A stretch of 64,000 nt of DNA from Salvia splendens. Taxonomy: Eukaryota; Streptophyta; Magnoliopsida; Lamiales; Lamiaceae. Each line of letters begins with the position of its first letter. Positions within the stretch are counted from its first letter, which is position 1. A program made the position numbers and the translations under genes. Of the stretch, positions 28,823 through 40,900 are shown one piece after another. The notes below the pieces were generated by a model. The model was not told the DNA's origin and made no database searches. It saw nothing but the letters and a program-made list of their open reading frames with translations. Location: positions 11,187,593 to 11,251,592 of the forward strand of contig NC_056045.1 in assembly GCF_004379255.2 (NCBI RefSeq), read 5' to 3'.

Positions 28823-31800
28823 ATGTCAGATTCTGACACAGAAACCTCAAAACCAATCCCAACAGAAACCATGGCAGATTTTGCAGCACAATTTGCTGAA
28901 TTCATGAAATTCATGAATAAATCTAGAAACAAGTCCGAAAACTCCACAAAACAGCCACAACTGCAGCTGGAGTCCTTAGGAGAGATCAACCTGAAGACCA
29001 AACTTAATGGGGATAATTATCCCCTTTGGGCCAATCTGATGGAGAGAGCAATAGGGGGGAAGGGACTGACATCTCACATCTCTAGAGGTTCAGATCCTCC
29101 CCCACCCGACGACCCCGGCTACTCAAAATGGCAGCAACGGGATCACTGCTGCTTCAATTGGATTATCAGCAATCGGGAAACCAGCCTTGTAAATGAAGTA
29201 TCCCAATACAAGACAGCCAAAGACCTGTGGGAAGGTCTGGCTGTCACATATGGGAGTGGAGCAGATCCATTCCAAGTCCATGACCTACACAGACAAGCCA
29301 TGTCAATGAAGCAAGGAGATATGACCCTGGAAGCCCTTTGGAATAAATTCCAAGATTTATGGATTTCAATTGATGGAAGAGATCCCAACCCCATGGACAG
29401 CCCCAAAAGCATCGACAAATACAACAAGCACATTCAAAGGCACAGACTCTATCAATTCGTTTGGGCACTGGATGAAAGGTATGACAAAATCAGACGAGAA
29501 ATTCTAAATCAAGAACCCTTACCCACAGTCCGAAAAGCTTACGGAATGGTGAGAAGAGAAGCGGTCAATGACAAAGTTCTCAAACGAGAAGCTGTCCAAT
29601 CCGGAATCGCCACTGGACTTGGCGCCTTCGACCGAAGCCGAACACTCCACCAGCCAACAACCAAATTCAGTGGAAATCGGAAATCAGAGGAGGATAAGAG
29701 CAAGTTAACCTGCACACACTGTGGAAGAAAACGACATACACTGGAGACATGCTTCCACATCCACGGTTACCCCGATTGGTGGCAAGAGATGAAGCGGACA
29801 AAGCAAGGTGGGAAGCGCGGCGGCGGCAATAGCTGAGGAAGGGCAGCGGCGGCAGTAGGCGGTGGTGACAGAGCCACCTACACTGACGGATCGACGGGCA
29901 ACATCTGCGACAGAGCCACCTACACCTCCACGCCGCCCCCTCCACCACCGTTCCAACAGAACCACCTACACCTCAACGGCGGCGGCGGCGGAACCAACAA
30001 AAATCCCACCGGGAACCCGTTCCCAAACAATACAGCCAAGGCCTCGATTGCTAGCACCAAGAATTGGACAGAAGGTAAAATGAGGGGTCCAAAGGTAGGC
30101 GACGCAGGTGACCGGGGAGGGAGTAGAGCTCCGGCCGAAGGAGCCACCTTAGAGGAGGTGGCTAGGGTTGGAAGGGAGGCGGAAATCACAGTGGGGACGG
30201 CTAGGGTTGAATGGGGGAGGGGTTGTTTTAATTCTTTACCCATTTTGCAAAAAAAACCCTCCAGTCTGTTCTTATCCCAAATACAACCCCATCCTAAAAA
30301 TGCCTACCAAAACCCACCCCAGTCAAACCCTAGATTTCGAAATATGCCCCATTTGACCAAGAAATTTCAAAAAATACCCCAAACTGTTCCAAATTCCATA
30401 AAGACACCCCAAAGTTTTCAAAACTCCAGAAATACACCCCAAAGTTTTCAAAATTCCAGAAATACACCCCTGAATTTCGAATTTCAGCCTTCCATCCCAT
30501 GTTCAAACTCATACCAAGCTCTAGCATACTCATCATCCTCAAACATAGGACCTAAAGACTACCACTGGATTTTTGATTGTGGGGCAACTGACACAATGTC
30601 TTTTGATGCATCCGATTTCCTAGATATTTTCCAATCCACAAAGAATTTTGTTCAAACCGCTAGTGGGGAATTAGCACAAGTTGAGGGGGCGGGAACTATA
30701 ACTATCTCACCAACCCTTCGCCTCTCAAACTGTCTTTATGTTCCGTCTTTGTCCCACTAACTTTTGTCTGTAAGTCATGTCACAAAAGATCTTAACTGCA
30801 AATTACTGATGCAGCCTCGTTTTTGCATGTTACAGGATATCAAGACGGGGATGATAGTTTGGCGTGACACTGAGCGACATGGACTGTACTACGTGGATGA
30901 GATAGCCCAACAGAGTACTGCGATGCTAACTCACGGACTGAAAGACAGACAGATTTGGCTCTTGCATCGCCGGTTAGGGCACCCATCTATAGGATATCTC
31001 CATCTACTCTTTCCCGAGTTAGTTTCTTCTTCACACGTTTTGAATTGTGAAACTTGTGTTTTGGCAAAAAGTCATAGACATTCCTTCAAATTGAACAATA
31101 CTAGAGAAAAATCACCGTTTGCATTGGTCCACTCTGATGTGTGGGGTCCAGCCCCGGTTACTGGGGGAAAGGTTTTCGATATTTTTTGCTATTTATTGAT
31201 GATTTTTCTCGTATGACCTGGATTTATTTTTTGAAAACAAAATCAGAAGTTTTTGAGAAATTCACTGAGTTCTATAGTCTTGTTCAAACCCAGTACAACT
31301 CCAAAATCCAAGTCCTTAGATCCGATAATGGGAGGGAATATGTGAACTCTAGAATGAAAACCTTCTTCACCGAAAAAGGCCTTGTCCACCAAACATCGTG
31401 TGCATATACACCAGAACAGAATGGGGTAGCCGAGCGAAAAAACCGATACATTCTGGAGATCACCCGTGCACTCCTAATCGAATCCCACATTCCTAAATCC
31501 TTTTGGCCAGAAGCTATTGCAACAGCCGTTTACCTCCTCAATCGTCTTCCAACAGGAATCCTAAACTTCAAAACCCCCTAGAGGTCTTCTTTTCCCAACA
31601 CTCGACACCTTCATCTCTAACCTCGAACCTAAAATTTTTGGTTGTTCCGTATTTGTTCACATACCCAAACATGATCGTGACAAATTCTCACCATGTGCAG
31701 TAAAATGTGTCTTCTTGGGTTATGGGAAAAATCAGAAAGGGTATAGATGTTATGACCCGTCAACAGATCGCATGTACTTAACTATGAATTGCGACTTTGT

Positions 31801-33922
31801 TGAGAGTGAGTACTTCTATAGCCAATCCAGTGGTCAGGGGGAGAGTGAGACAGAAAATCCAAGCAGTGACGCCCTAAATTGGCTACCTCTGTGGGGAGAA
31901 ACCATTCAGGGGGAGGATATTCATGGGAAAACAGCCAAACTACCCTATCAAGACCAAAATCCTGTCATAGAAATCGGTCCAACAGAGGAAGTTAGCAGTA
32001 CCACCGGGCAATCAAATCCACAGGAACATAACATGCCGCTTCAGGACGCTGCCAAGCTATCTGACCAGTCCTTGAATCCTGAGGTAAAAGCTTCTGATCC
32101 CAACATTGGTACCCTACTTGAAACCACTAACAGTGACAAGGAAAACAGAAGTGATATAAATGAGCCACCAACGGAACAAGAGACAGGGCACGGCAGATTG
32201 CCCCAAAGAAGTACAAGGGGCATCCCCCCTCGGAGATATTCGCCAGACTGGAAATGGCGCAAATCCAGATACAGTATTGCCAATCTCACCTAGGGACACC
32301 TTACCGAAATGGCTAGGGCGTTCGAAGCTGCACTTTATGAAGAAGAAGAGATTCCGCAGTCCTTCGAAGAGGCAATGAAACACAAGCACTGGAGGGAAGC
32401 CATGAAGAAGGAGATTGATGCCTTGATAAAAAATGAAACGTGGGAAAAGTGTACTCTACCTCCGGGAAAGAAACCAGTAGGATGTCGGTGGATCTTCACC
32501 ATAAAAAGGCGTGCAGATGGTTCAATCGAGAGATACAAGGCAAGATTGGTTGCTAAGGGATATACTCAGGTGTATGGAGTAGACTACGAAGAAACTTTCT
32601 CCCCTGTGGCCAAACTAAATACAGTAAGAGCACTTCTATCTGTAGCTGCATGTAAGGAATGACCATTATACCAGTTTGATGTTAGAAATGCCTTCCTTCA
32701 TGGAGAACTTGAGAAAGACAAAGAAGTCTACATGGAGGTCCCCCCAGGTTTTTGTGAAGAATTTGGAAAAGGACAGGTGTGCAGACTGAGGAAGACTCTA
32801 TATGGGTTAAAGCAATCCCCCAGAGTGTGGTTTGGAAGATTTTGCCAGGCAATGTTCAAACATGGCTTCAAACAGAGCCATTCAGATCACACGCTATTCC
32901 TAAAGAAGAGGAACGGTAAAATGACATGTCTAATAATCTATGTTGACGACATGATCATAACAGGAGATGATGCCGAGGAGATCCAAAATCTAAAGGAGAA
33001 TCTTTTCAAGGAGTTTGAAATGAAGGACTTGGGAGCCTTAAAGTACTTCCTAGGAATTGAAGTGTTGAGATCCAAGCACGGAATATTCCTAAGACAGAAG
33101 AAGTATGTTCTTGACATGTTAGCAGAAACGGGCCTACTGGACTGCAAGCCTGCCGAAACGCCAATGGTACCCAACCATGGATTGAAGATTGTGGATGGAG
33201 CTAAATCTACAGACCGTGGAAGATATCAACGGTTAGTAGGTAAACTTATCTATCTTTCTCATACTAGACCCGACATCACATATGCAGTCGGAGTTGTCAG
33301 TCAATTCATGCACCAGCCTCAGGAAGATCATATGGATGCTGTCACGAGAATTGTGAGATACTTAAAGGGAACAGCCAGCTATGGGGTATTCTTAGAGAAG
33401 ACGAAAGATTTGGAAATTGATGGATACACTGATGCCGATTGGGCAAGCAATCCGGTGGATAGAAAATCTACCGGAGGATATTTTACCTTTGTTGGGGGCA
33501 ACCTTGTCACTTTGAGAAGCAAGAAGCAAAAAGTTGTAGCTTTATCAAGTGCAGAAGCCGAATTTCGAGGAATCAGAAGTGGCCAAATGGAGATACTTTG
33601 GCTTAGGAGATTGTTAACAGAAATTGGCTTTCCACCCACTCGGAAGAGTCAGCTTTTCTGTGACAATAAAGCTGCAATTAGCATTTCAGAAAATCCCGTA
33701 CAGCATGACAGGACCAAACATATTGAGGTCGATCGTCACTTTATCAAAGAGAAACTTGAAAACGGCATCATCGAATTTCCCTTCGTCCGATCTGAGGAAC
33801 AACTTGCAGACATACTAACCAAGGCATTGAGTCCGAAAGTCTTCAAAGAATTTTTGGGCAAGTTGAGTATCGGAGATACCGTTGCTCAACTTGAGGGGGA
33901 GTGTTGGAAAAAGAAATCATAA
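28823..33922 (+). pseudogene. Copia gag-pol polyprotein, many stops and frameshifts
   Basis: Domain order along the DNA: gag (ATG 28823) with a CCHC knuckle (CTHCGRKRHTLETC), protease DCGATDTM, GAG-pre-integrase (LHRRLGHPS..CETC), integrase core (SDVWGPAP, SDNGREY, NGVAERKN), reverse transcriptase (IIYVDDMIITGDD) and RNase H (DADWASN, ALSSAEAEF). In-frame stops occur at 29834, 30758, 32291 and 32660. The last sits where the sister copy has Trp, so TGG became TGA. Frameshifts lie near 31170 and in 31570-31620. The fragments remain strongly similar to the element at 57202-62381. It cannot make a full polyprotein. Its near-identical LTRs imply it was copied in trans by a related element. Confidence 0.92.
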
Positions 33923-34174
33923 ATTAGCCGCCCATCATTCATTACAGTGGAGTTCCTAGAATATATTTATGTGTGTAGAGTTCCTAGTTGTGGTAGAGTT
34001 CCAATATCCATTTATTGATGTACTCCAAGGGACTCAAATCTCCCTATAAATACTAGGGAGATGAGCATTTCAAAATAGAAGAAAAAAAACATACAATAAA
34101 CTTATCTTTGTTCCTCCTACTACTAAAATGCTTTACCAATCTTTCAATATCTCTCTCGATTACCATCTTTAAGA
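33902..34174 (+). repeat. 3' LTR of the copia element at 28422-34174
   Basis: It is collinear with the 5' LTR, with one substitution (G in place of C in the TCTTTGTTCC block) and a single copy of the 18-bp unit. Confidence 0.95.
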
Positions 34175-34179
34175 CCACA

Positions 34180-34466
34180 CGCAAATACAAAGATATCCAT
34201 ATCAGCTTGGCCTGCTTTGACACTACGTTAAATGAGTGACACTCTCCTTGAAAGACCTTATAAGAAATGAGGGTTATTCAAAAATATATAGATGAGACAA
34301 GAATGAGGGATTTTAACTGATGTAATTTTAGATTTAGTCAGAAACACATCTTGGTAAAAAATTATAATATATAGATAAGATTAAAACAGCTCGTATAATA
34401 ATGCTGCTTTTTTATCCAAGCAAAGTAGATCCCAAAAAAGGGATGTATTCAAATTCTTGCGCTAAA
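34180..34466. other. Spacer, no gene seen
   Basis: The stretch around 34230-34290 resembles 28345-28405 (a shared ..CTTATAAGA..GGGTTATTCAA pattern), so the two sides of the copia insertion hold a diverged short direct repeat. No gene was seen. Confidence 0.4.
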
Positions 34467-34636
34467 TACATGTAAAACGTCAAATCATGTGTGTTATGTA
34501 CACTAGTAATATACATTTTAATGTGTATATAATATACTATCTCATAGTTGGGGATAGTACATTATATATATATATATACACATAAAATATACATTACTAG
34601 TGTGTATAATGTACATTATATGATGTTTTGCATGTA
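34467..34636. repeat. 170-bp imperfect palindrome
   Basis: TACATGTAAAAC at the left end pairs with GTTTTGCATGTA at the right end. Most of the interior pairs too (ACTAGTAATATACATTTTAA with the region around ATATACATTACTAGTG). The loop is around CATAGTTGGGG. It is probably a short palindromic MITE. Confidence 0.75.
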
Positions 34637-35324
34637 AGATTGGTTTTGATGTTAACACACCCCTCCCAACATATCCTCAAACTTGAAAAACTGTATCCAG
34701 ATGCTTCTAATTTGTTTTTATCAATCTAACTATATCATTCTTCAACATATGTTCCCCTTAATATATCTAGCAACATTATATATTGATATATTCTAAAGTA
34801 TTAACTGTAGTATGTGGTAGAGAGTGGGGCATTTTATAAGAAGATGGTAAGATTGAGTGATCCAAGTTAAAATGGCAAAATAGGCCCCATCTGAATCTCT
34901 TATCTCTTGCTTCTCTGCATGGGGATAAAAAAGAGACTCTTTTTCAGGTTTTTTGCTGCTCTTTTTCAGGTGCATATATAAACATCTAGGTCTCCTTAAA
35001 ACCTAATTAATTAGGAAAGGTTATTATTGTTATAAAAGTAGTTTGTAAATTAAACAATTGTATAGTAGCTTTATCATAATGGTACATGCGATGGACGTAA
35101 AAGTGTAGATTTAGATAACACATTACACATACGCCAATAGATTTGATCACACAAGTTTAAAGAATTTCATGTTGAAAAGGACTTTTATCCTATATCCGAA
35201 TCCGATGTAGTATATCCCATGTAAAAAATCAATACTGTATTATGTTAAATTATTGAACTATGCTGAAAATTCAAAATACATAGTAGTGTATGATGATAAA
35301 TATTTATAATAATGCACACTTTCC
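34637..35324. other. Intergenic DNA, no gene seen
   Basis: AT-rich spacer without a recognisable gene or transposon end. Confidence 0.5.
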
Positions 35325-35795
35325 TGGCTCGGTGCTCCCTTCAAAAGATCTGACAAACATATGTGGATGTTCTTGTTTTATGTTATTGCATGGTCGATTT
35401 GGGATATTAGAAATAAAATGATTTTCCAGAATTTCCAACCCAACTGGGAGTTCGAGAAGAGACGTCTTTTATGGAGAATTTAGAATATGTATTAAAGGAT
35501 GGTGCTCGGACTTCTTTTTTGCGCCAGGTCTGGTGATGGATAACTTGGGTGATATTAGGAGCTAGATGAGTGCACGGAACACACGATAAGGTATATATGT
35601 TTGTGGATTTGCAGTGGCAGGTAGACCCTAGTTTCAGGATAATGTCTTTTTTGGCATTGAGAGCCTTGATGTCGCTGTTTGCTGCCTTTCTTTTTTGTTG
35701 TAAGCTTTGTTGGGATTATTTCTTGAAAAATGAAATTGTGTCCCAGTGCTTTTCTATTCAGATGACTTGGGCATTTTTTTGTTTATAAAAAAGGA
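35325..35795 (+). pseudogene. LINE 3' end, 5'-truncated
   Basis: A broken frame reads MWMFLFYVIAWSIWDIRNKM then IFQNFQPNWEFEKRR. This is the WSIW..RN..IF signature found near the C-terminus of plant non-LTR retrotransposon polyproteins. It is followed by a 3' untranslated-like stretch ending in an A-run near 35787. The reverse transcriptase is absent, which fits 5' truncation during insertion. Confidence 0.7.
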
Positions 35796-36559
35796 ATAAA
35801 GAGATTCACATTAATTCTTTCAACTGAACATTGTCTTTCATAATGTTTATATTTATTTTATAATAATACTCTTTAATCTTCATCTCACGCAAACATATAC
35901 TATCTGTTGATATTCAAATTTTCGAAAGTATGGTACCCAATTAAAACTATTATTACTGAAAATGGCATAACTTTATAATTCATATTTTTTGCATGCATGA
36001 TTTGAATATAAAATATCCATTTTTGTTATATATAGAATTATAATTAATAAAATATTTAATATACATATTAAATTGAATAATGGTATTATGTTTCAAAGAA
36101 ATCATTTGAATCAAAAAATATTTTGATTTTAAATATTTTGAATTCTATTTTTTATTTAACTATATAAATAATTATATATATTTTTTTGAATTGCTTAAAA
36201 GTAATATGTTTATGAAAAATTCATATATTAAAAAAATTATCTTACTCTTAATAAAATTTTCATTGATTTCTAAATAAGTTTTAGCAAAGCTATTGTGTTT
36301 CAAAGTGCATATGTTTTTAATGTAGACAAGTATTTTTAATTGAGTTTTAAGTTTGTTATCTTTTACGTATTTGTTTATTAATATCAAAACTGTATATTGA
36401 GTCTTTTTAATCTATTTGACATTTTTTAACATTGTTTGTTACCGATTTTTTTATGTTTATGCTTAATATTGCATGAATTTAAATTATTAATTTGTTACTT
36501 TAAGAAGTGGTAATAACTTCTAATTAAATAATTGATATATCCAGCTTTATAAAATTTTA
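35796..36559. other. AT-rich intergenic DNA, no gene seen
   Basis: Very AT-rich sequence. The open frames here are low-complexity and are not believed. Confidence 0.5.
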
Positions 36560-36811
36560 CTTCCCTCGTCCTAAAATTTTGTCACATTTTTTCATTTCCA
36601 TCTGTCCCACAAAATTTGTCACATTTCACGTTTTACCATTTTTGGTAATGGACCTCACATTTCACTAACTTATTCTCACTCACATTTTATTATAAAACTA
36701 ATACTTTAAAAGTAGGACCTACACCCTACCAACTTTTTCAACTCACTTTCTATTACATTTCTTAAACCCGTGCCCGGTCAAACTGTGACAATATTTAAGG
36801 GACGCAGAGAG
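36560..36811. mobile_element. Stowaway-type MITE
   Basis: The ends CTTCCCTCGTCCTAAAATTT and AAGGGACGCAGAGAG are inverted and flanked by TA. It is the same subfamily as 10930-11135 and 56617-57058. Confidence 0.75.
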
Positions 36812-36837
36812 TATTTGGTTGTATATATTTATATCTA

Positions 36838-37143
36838 CTCCCTCCGTCCATGAAAAATAGAACACATTGTGAATGACACGAGTTTTAATGTGAAATTCGT
36901 AAAGTAAGAGAGAAGGGGAAAAAGTAAGAGAGAAGTTGTGTTAGTGGAATGTGAGGTTCATATTAGTAGTAAGAAAGAAGAGAAAAAAATAAGAGAGAAT
37001 GAAAAAAAAAGTAAGAGAGAAGTAGTGTTAGTGGAATGTGAGGTCCATATTATTAGTAAGAGAGAAGGGGAAAAAGTAAGAGATAAGTTGTTGAAAACTT
37101 TTATTTTTTAAAAGTGTGTTCTATTTTTCATGGACGGATGGAG
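36838..37143. mobile_element. Stowaway-type MITE with internal repeats
   Basis: The ends CTCCCTCCGTCCATGAAAAA and TTTTTCATGGACGGATGGAG are near-perfect inverted copies flanked by TA. The middle repeats an AAAGTAAGAGAGAAG..GTGTTAGTGGAATGTGAGGT block about three times. Confidence 0.85.
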
Positions 37144-37145
37144 TA

Positions 37146-37901
37146 TTATTTATAATTTTTCATATTTATTTTCTTTGGAAGACAAGAAATGCATTATTTC
37201 CTATTTGAGGGACTTTAATAATTGCCATGATGTCAAAGTAATTCATATGAAGTTTTGTATAAAGTACTATTGTAATATAGTACTTATTGATAACATTAAC
37301 ACAAAGACTGAAAAAAGAAATGGAGAGATAAATTCGGAGAGAGATGATGGACGGAAGAAAATAGAAGAGAGGCCAAAGAGGGTCTATTTGTCCACTTTAT
37401 ACGGATTTGTATGATATATTAGGAAATGTTTTAAGAAATGTAGTAGATGATCTCTTCCACCTTAGTAGTACTTTTCGGCATAAAGATTTAAAAATGAGTA
37501 CTAAGAAGTTAAGTAGAGAAAGAATAATATGTAAAAGATAGTAATAAAAGTAAGAAAGAAGAAAATAGAGGAAAGTAATAAAAAGAATAAAAATTTTGCC
37601 AAAAAATAAAAATAACTTATCTACATTGTGAAGGGATAAAAACAAATAGGACTCATCTATCATTTATGCATAAAATTAATACTTAATTCCATAACTAATG
37701 TAATCAATAAAGTGAGTAGAGGTCCGCACCCAAGTTTTCATCTATTATTACAAATTCAAATGCACCTCTTAAGAATGTTTTTTATTGAAAGAACTTCAAA
37801 TATTTCCCCATATACACTTGAGCACAGATTTATTACAAATTGCATCTGGCAATAAAAACTCGTATGTAGCACAAAAAGGGCTCTGATAAATCTTCAGCAT
37901 C
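37146..37901. other. Spacer and 3' untranslated region of the sugar transporter gene
   Basis: The region directly downstream of the leftward transporter stop codon. The final part (about 37780-37901) is likely its 3' untranslated region. No other gene was seen. Confidence 0.45.
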
Positions 37902-40900
37902 TCATCTGAAGGAGTGCTGGATTTCCTCTAATGTTTTTCCTTTTGTTTCCGGCACCCAAATCGCCACAAATGTCACCGTCACGACACACATGGTCGCGTA
38001 AAATGTGAAAGTACCTGTAAAGATCACCACAAATTTCTCAGATCAAAAGGGAGTCGCGTGGATCAAAGGTCGGAAGAACCATGTACGGTTTTTACTGTGC
38101 ATCACTATAATCTCATACGACTTCAATTTTCTGCTCCGTCAGATATTCTCCTAAATGCTGCGTAGTTTTCCAAATACTCGCTATCTTAATAACATCAGAA
38201 TAGACGACAGTGTTTTGTCTAAATCATAGTTTTCAATCTGCGTGTTAATCCGTTATGATCGTTAAGGATACTAGCTTGAAACTCCAACGACACATTCAAA
38301 CTTTAAATCTCTTCGTTCAGTGGTGAAGTTTCTAATTGCTCATATTTGAAAAATATGGTAGTACTAGAAATTGTATGAATATAAATTCTCGAATTAAAAA
38401 TGGAACTGGTTGTGTTGCACGAACCTCCGCTGCTCCAATCAAGTAGCAATGGCGCTGTCAAGGTAACAACCCACGAAACGAACCAGTTTAACAACGTCGC
38501 CACACTTCCAGCGAGGCCCTTGATTTTAGGTGGAAGAATCTGAGAAACCAAATATAGGGGAGTTAATTGTCTCAAATTTATCAAGCCTTTGATCTTCTTC
38601 ATTTATAGAGCATTCAACTTTCAATTTCGGACCAAAAAAATAAAAAGCAAACAGAATTCCCAGGAAATTTTATTGCTTATAACAACACTATCTTATAACA
38701 CGGAGAATCGGGAGAAAATACCTCGGACATTATAAGCCAGGATTCCAAGAGAAAAGGCGATAATCATGCACTGCATCAGTTGAACAAATTGAAACTTGCA
38801 ATCTACAACAATGAAGATTCAATAAATTATAGGTAACCTGTGTATACAGAAGAAGGCTCACCACAACACCGACAACTGAGAGGATCCCCAATAAGCCATA
38901 TAATGTAGAATCCGGTGCTACGACACCCTTAAATAAGTATTGATTGCAAAAGCACCAAAAATCAGTATATCAGGAGAATATTACAATATTTTGTAAAAAA
39001 AGTTTCATAACTACACATGAAATGTTAAAATATCATTTCTACCTTCAGAAAGAATGCGACAGCAACAACTAGAAGACTCAGAGCCATTCCAGAAGAGGAT
39101 ATCTGAAACAAATAGGACATTCTTTAAGTGATCCAACACGTAGACCAAAATTACAATATTCATTGAACTTACAAGTAAAAGAATCCTGCGTCCTGTTTTG
39201 TCCACCAACCATGTTGACACTGCAGTTGCAATGACCTAAACATAGGTGTTGGTTTAGATTTTCAAAAAGATTGTTTCTTGAAAACAACGAGGAGGATAAG
39301 GTTAACCTGAATAATGCCAACTCCTACCGTGGCAGCATTGCTTGAAGAGATTCCTGGTTTATACAAGGTAAACTTATCGGTATTCCTTAATTAGAACTAA
39401 AGAAAAAAAGTATACTAAACTAGATATAGTCTGGAAAAATCATGATACTGGAAGTTGTCAGTGTAACGAGCACTCCACTTGCTAACAATTGAGATACTTG
39501 GTAAGACATTACAGCCCAAAAGTCTGAAGTATTACAATCTTATATTCAATACATAACGAACATTATTTTCAATTTATTGCTATGGAAAAAGGACATTACC
39601 AGCTGACTCGAATATAGTAGTGGAGTAAAAGATGACACCATTAGTTCCAGATAGCTGTTGGAAGACAAGTAATCCAATTCCTATCTGAAGGAGAAACAGA
39701 CAAGAAAGAATATCACAATAGGTTTGTCACATTAATAGTAAACGGGACGACATACAAAGGAATATTAGATGCTTTTGCGGAGGGTTACACACCATCAGAG
39801 GCAGCCAGTATCGTCTCACTTTGAGATCTGCAAACCGGATAGCTGTTCTTCTGCTTGTTGAAGCCACGGACCTCTGCAACCAAAATATTGAGGTATGATG
39901 TCTAACATGTGCACTGTTAAGAAACCAGCCAGAATTATGTCTGTAAAACATCTTCATGTCTGTTCTTAGGGAATTATAGATTAGTGAAGAAGGCAGACCT
40001 TGATTTCATTTACTTCGACTGAAATATCAGTGTCAAAACCACGAAGTACTTGCAGAGAAGCTTCAAAGTCATCAGTCATGCCCATTTTTGCCTGATTTTT
40101 GCATTTGAGAAAGTACGTCTGTATGTTAGTAATTCATGTGTGTTTTAAAACTCAGGGTGGGAAAGAAGGAAAGCTTTGTGATCTCACCAACCACCGAGGA
40201 GATTCTGGGATGAAAAACAGGCCAGGTATCAATATGAGACAGGGTAAAATTCCTGTGAAAGAAAATAAAGATTAGTGAGACCCGAAAAGCCTTGGCTTAA
40301 ACATTTGAACCACAAAGGTTCTCTAAAATGAATCTTTAACAATATGCACGAAAGTATGGCTCTAGTTAATGCATCAATAATTTACTGTCGGACAAATGAC
40401 ATAAATAAGGATTAACCAACTACTTCCGTCCGCCATTAGGAGTCCCGGTTTACCATTTTGGTCTGTCCGCCATTTTGGAGTTCCAGTTTACTTTTACTAT
40501 AAATGTATGCCTCTCTTTCCACTACCTCATTCGACTCACATTCTATTATAAAAATGATAAATAAAAATGGCCCCATATTCCGTTATCTTTTCTCACCAAC
40601 TTTCCTTTATATTTCTTAAAACCCGTGTCGTATTCAAATGGGACTCCTAATGGTAGACGGTGGGAGGATATAAAGTCCCAAGTTCCATGGAAAATCACCT
40701 AGAACTGCAAGCACTCTCCAATTCACGAATAGTCCCAAAAGATACGATAGCAAGATCCCAATTGTCACAGAGAGCTACAATATGAAAATAGGTTAAGTTG
40801 CATCGCAGTGCGTAAGTTCACAGAAAAGATGAAATTGTAAGCTTGGTAAACCTGGTTCACTGAACCTAATCCCCCTCTGAGATTTTGAGGTGCTATCTCT

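Larger units (their letters stand above)
28422..34174 (+). mobile_element. Ty1/copia retrotransposon, young LTRs but dead polyprotein
   Basis: LTRs are at 28422-28712 (291 bp) and 33902-34174 (273 bp). They differ by an 18-bp duplication (CCGCCCATCATTCATTAG) and one substitution. CCACA flanks both ends (28417-28421 and 34175-34179). A primer-binding site TGGTATCAGAGC abuts the left LTR at 28713, and a polypurine tract CTTGAGGGGGAG precedes the right LTR. The LTR 3' end is ..TTTAAGA, not the usual ..CA. The element lies about 200 bp upstream of the RADIALIS-like gene. Confidence 0.95.
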
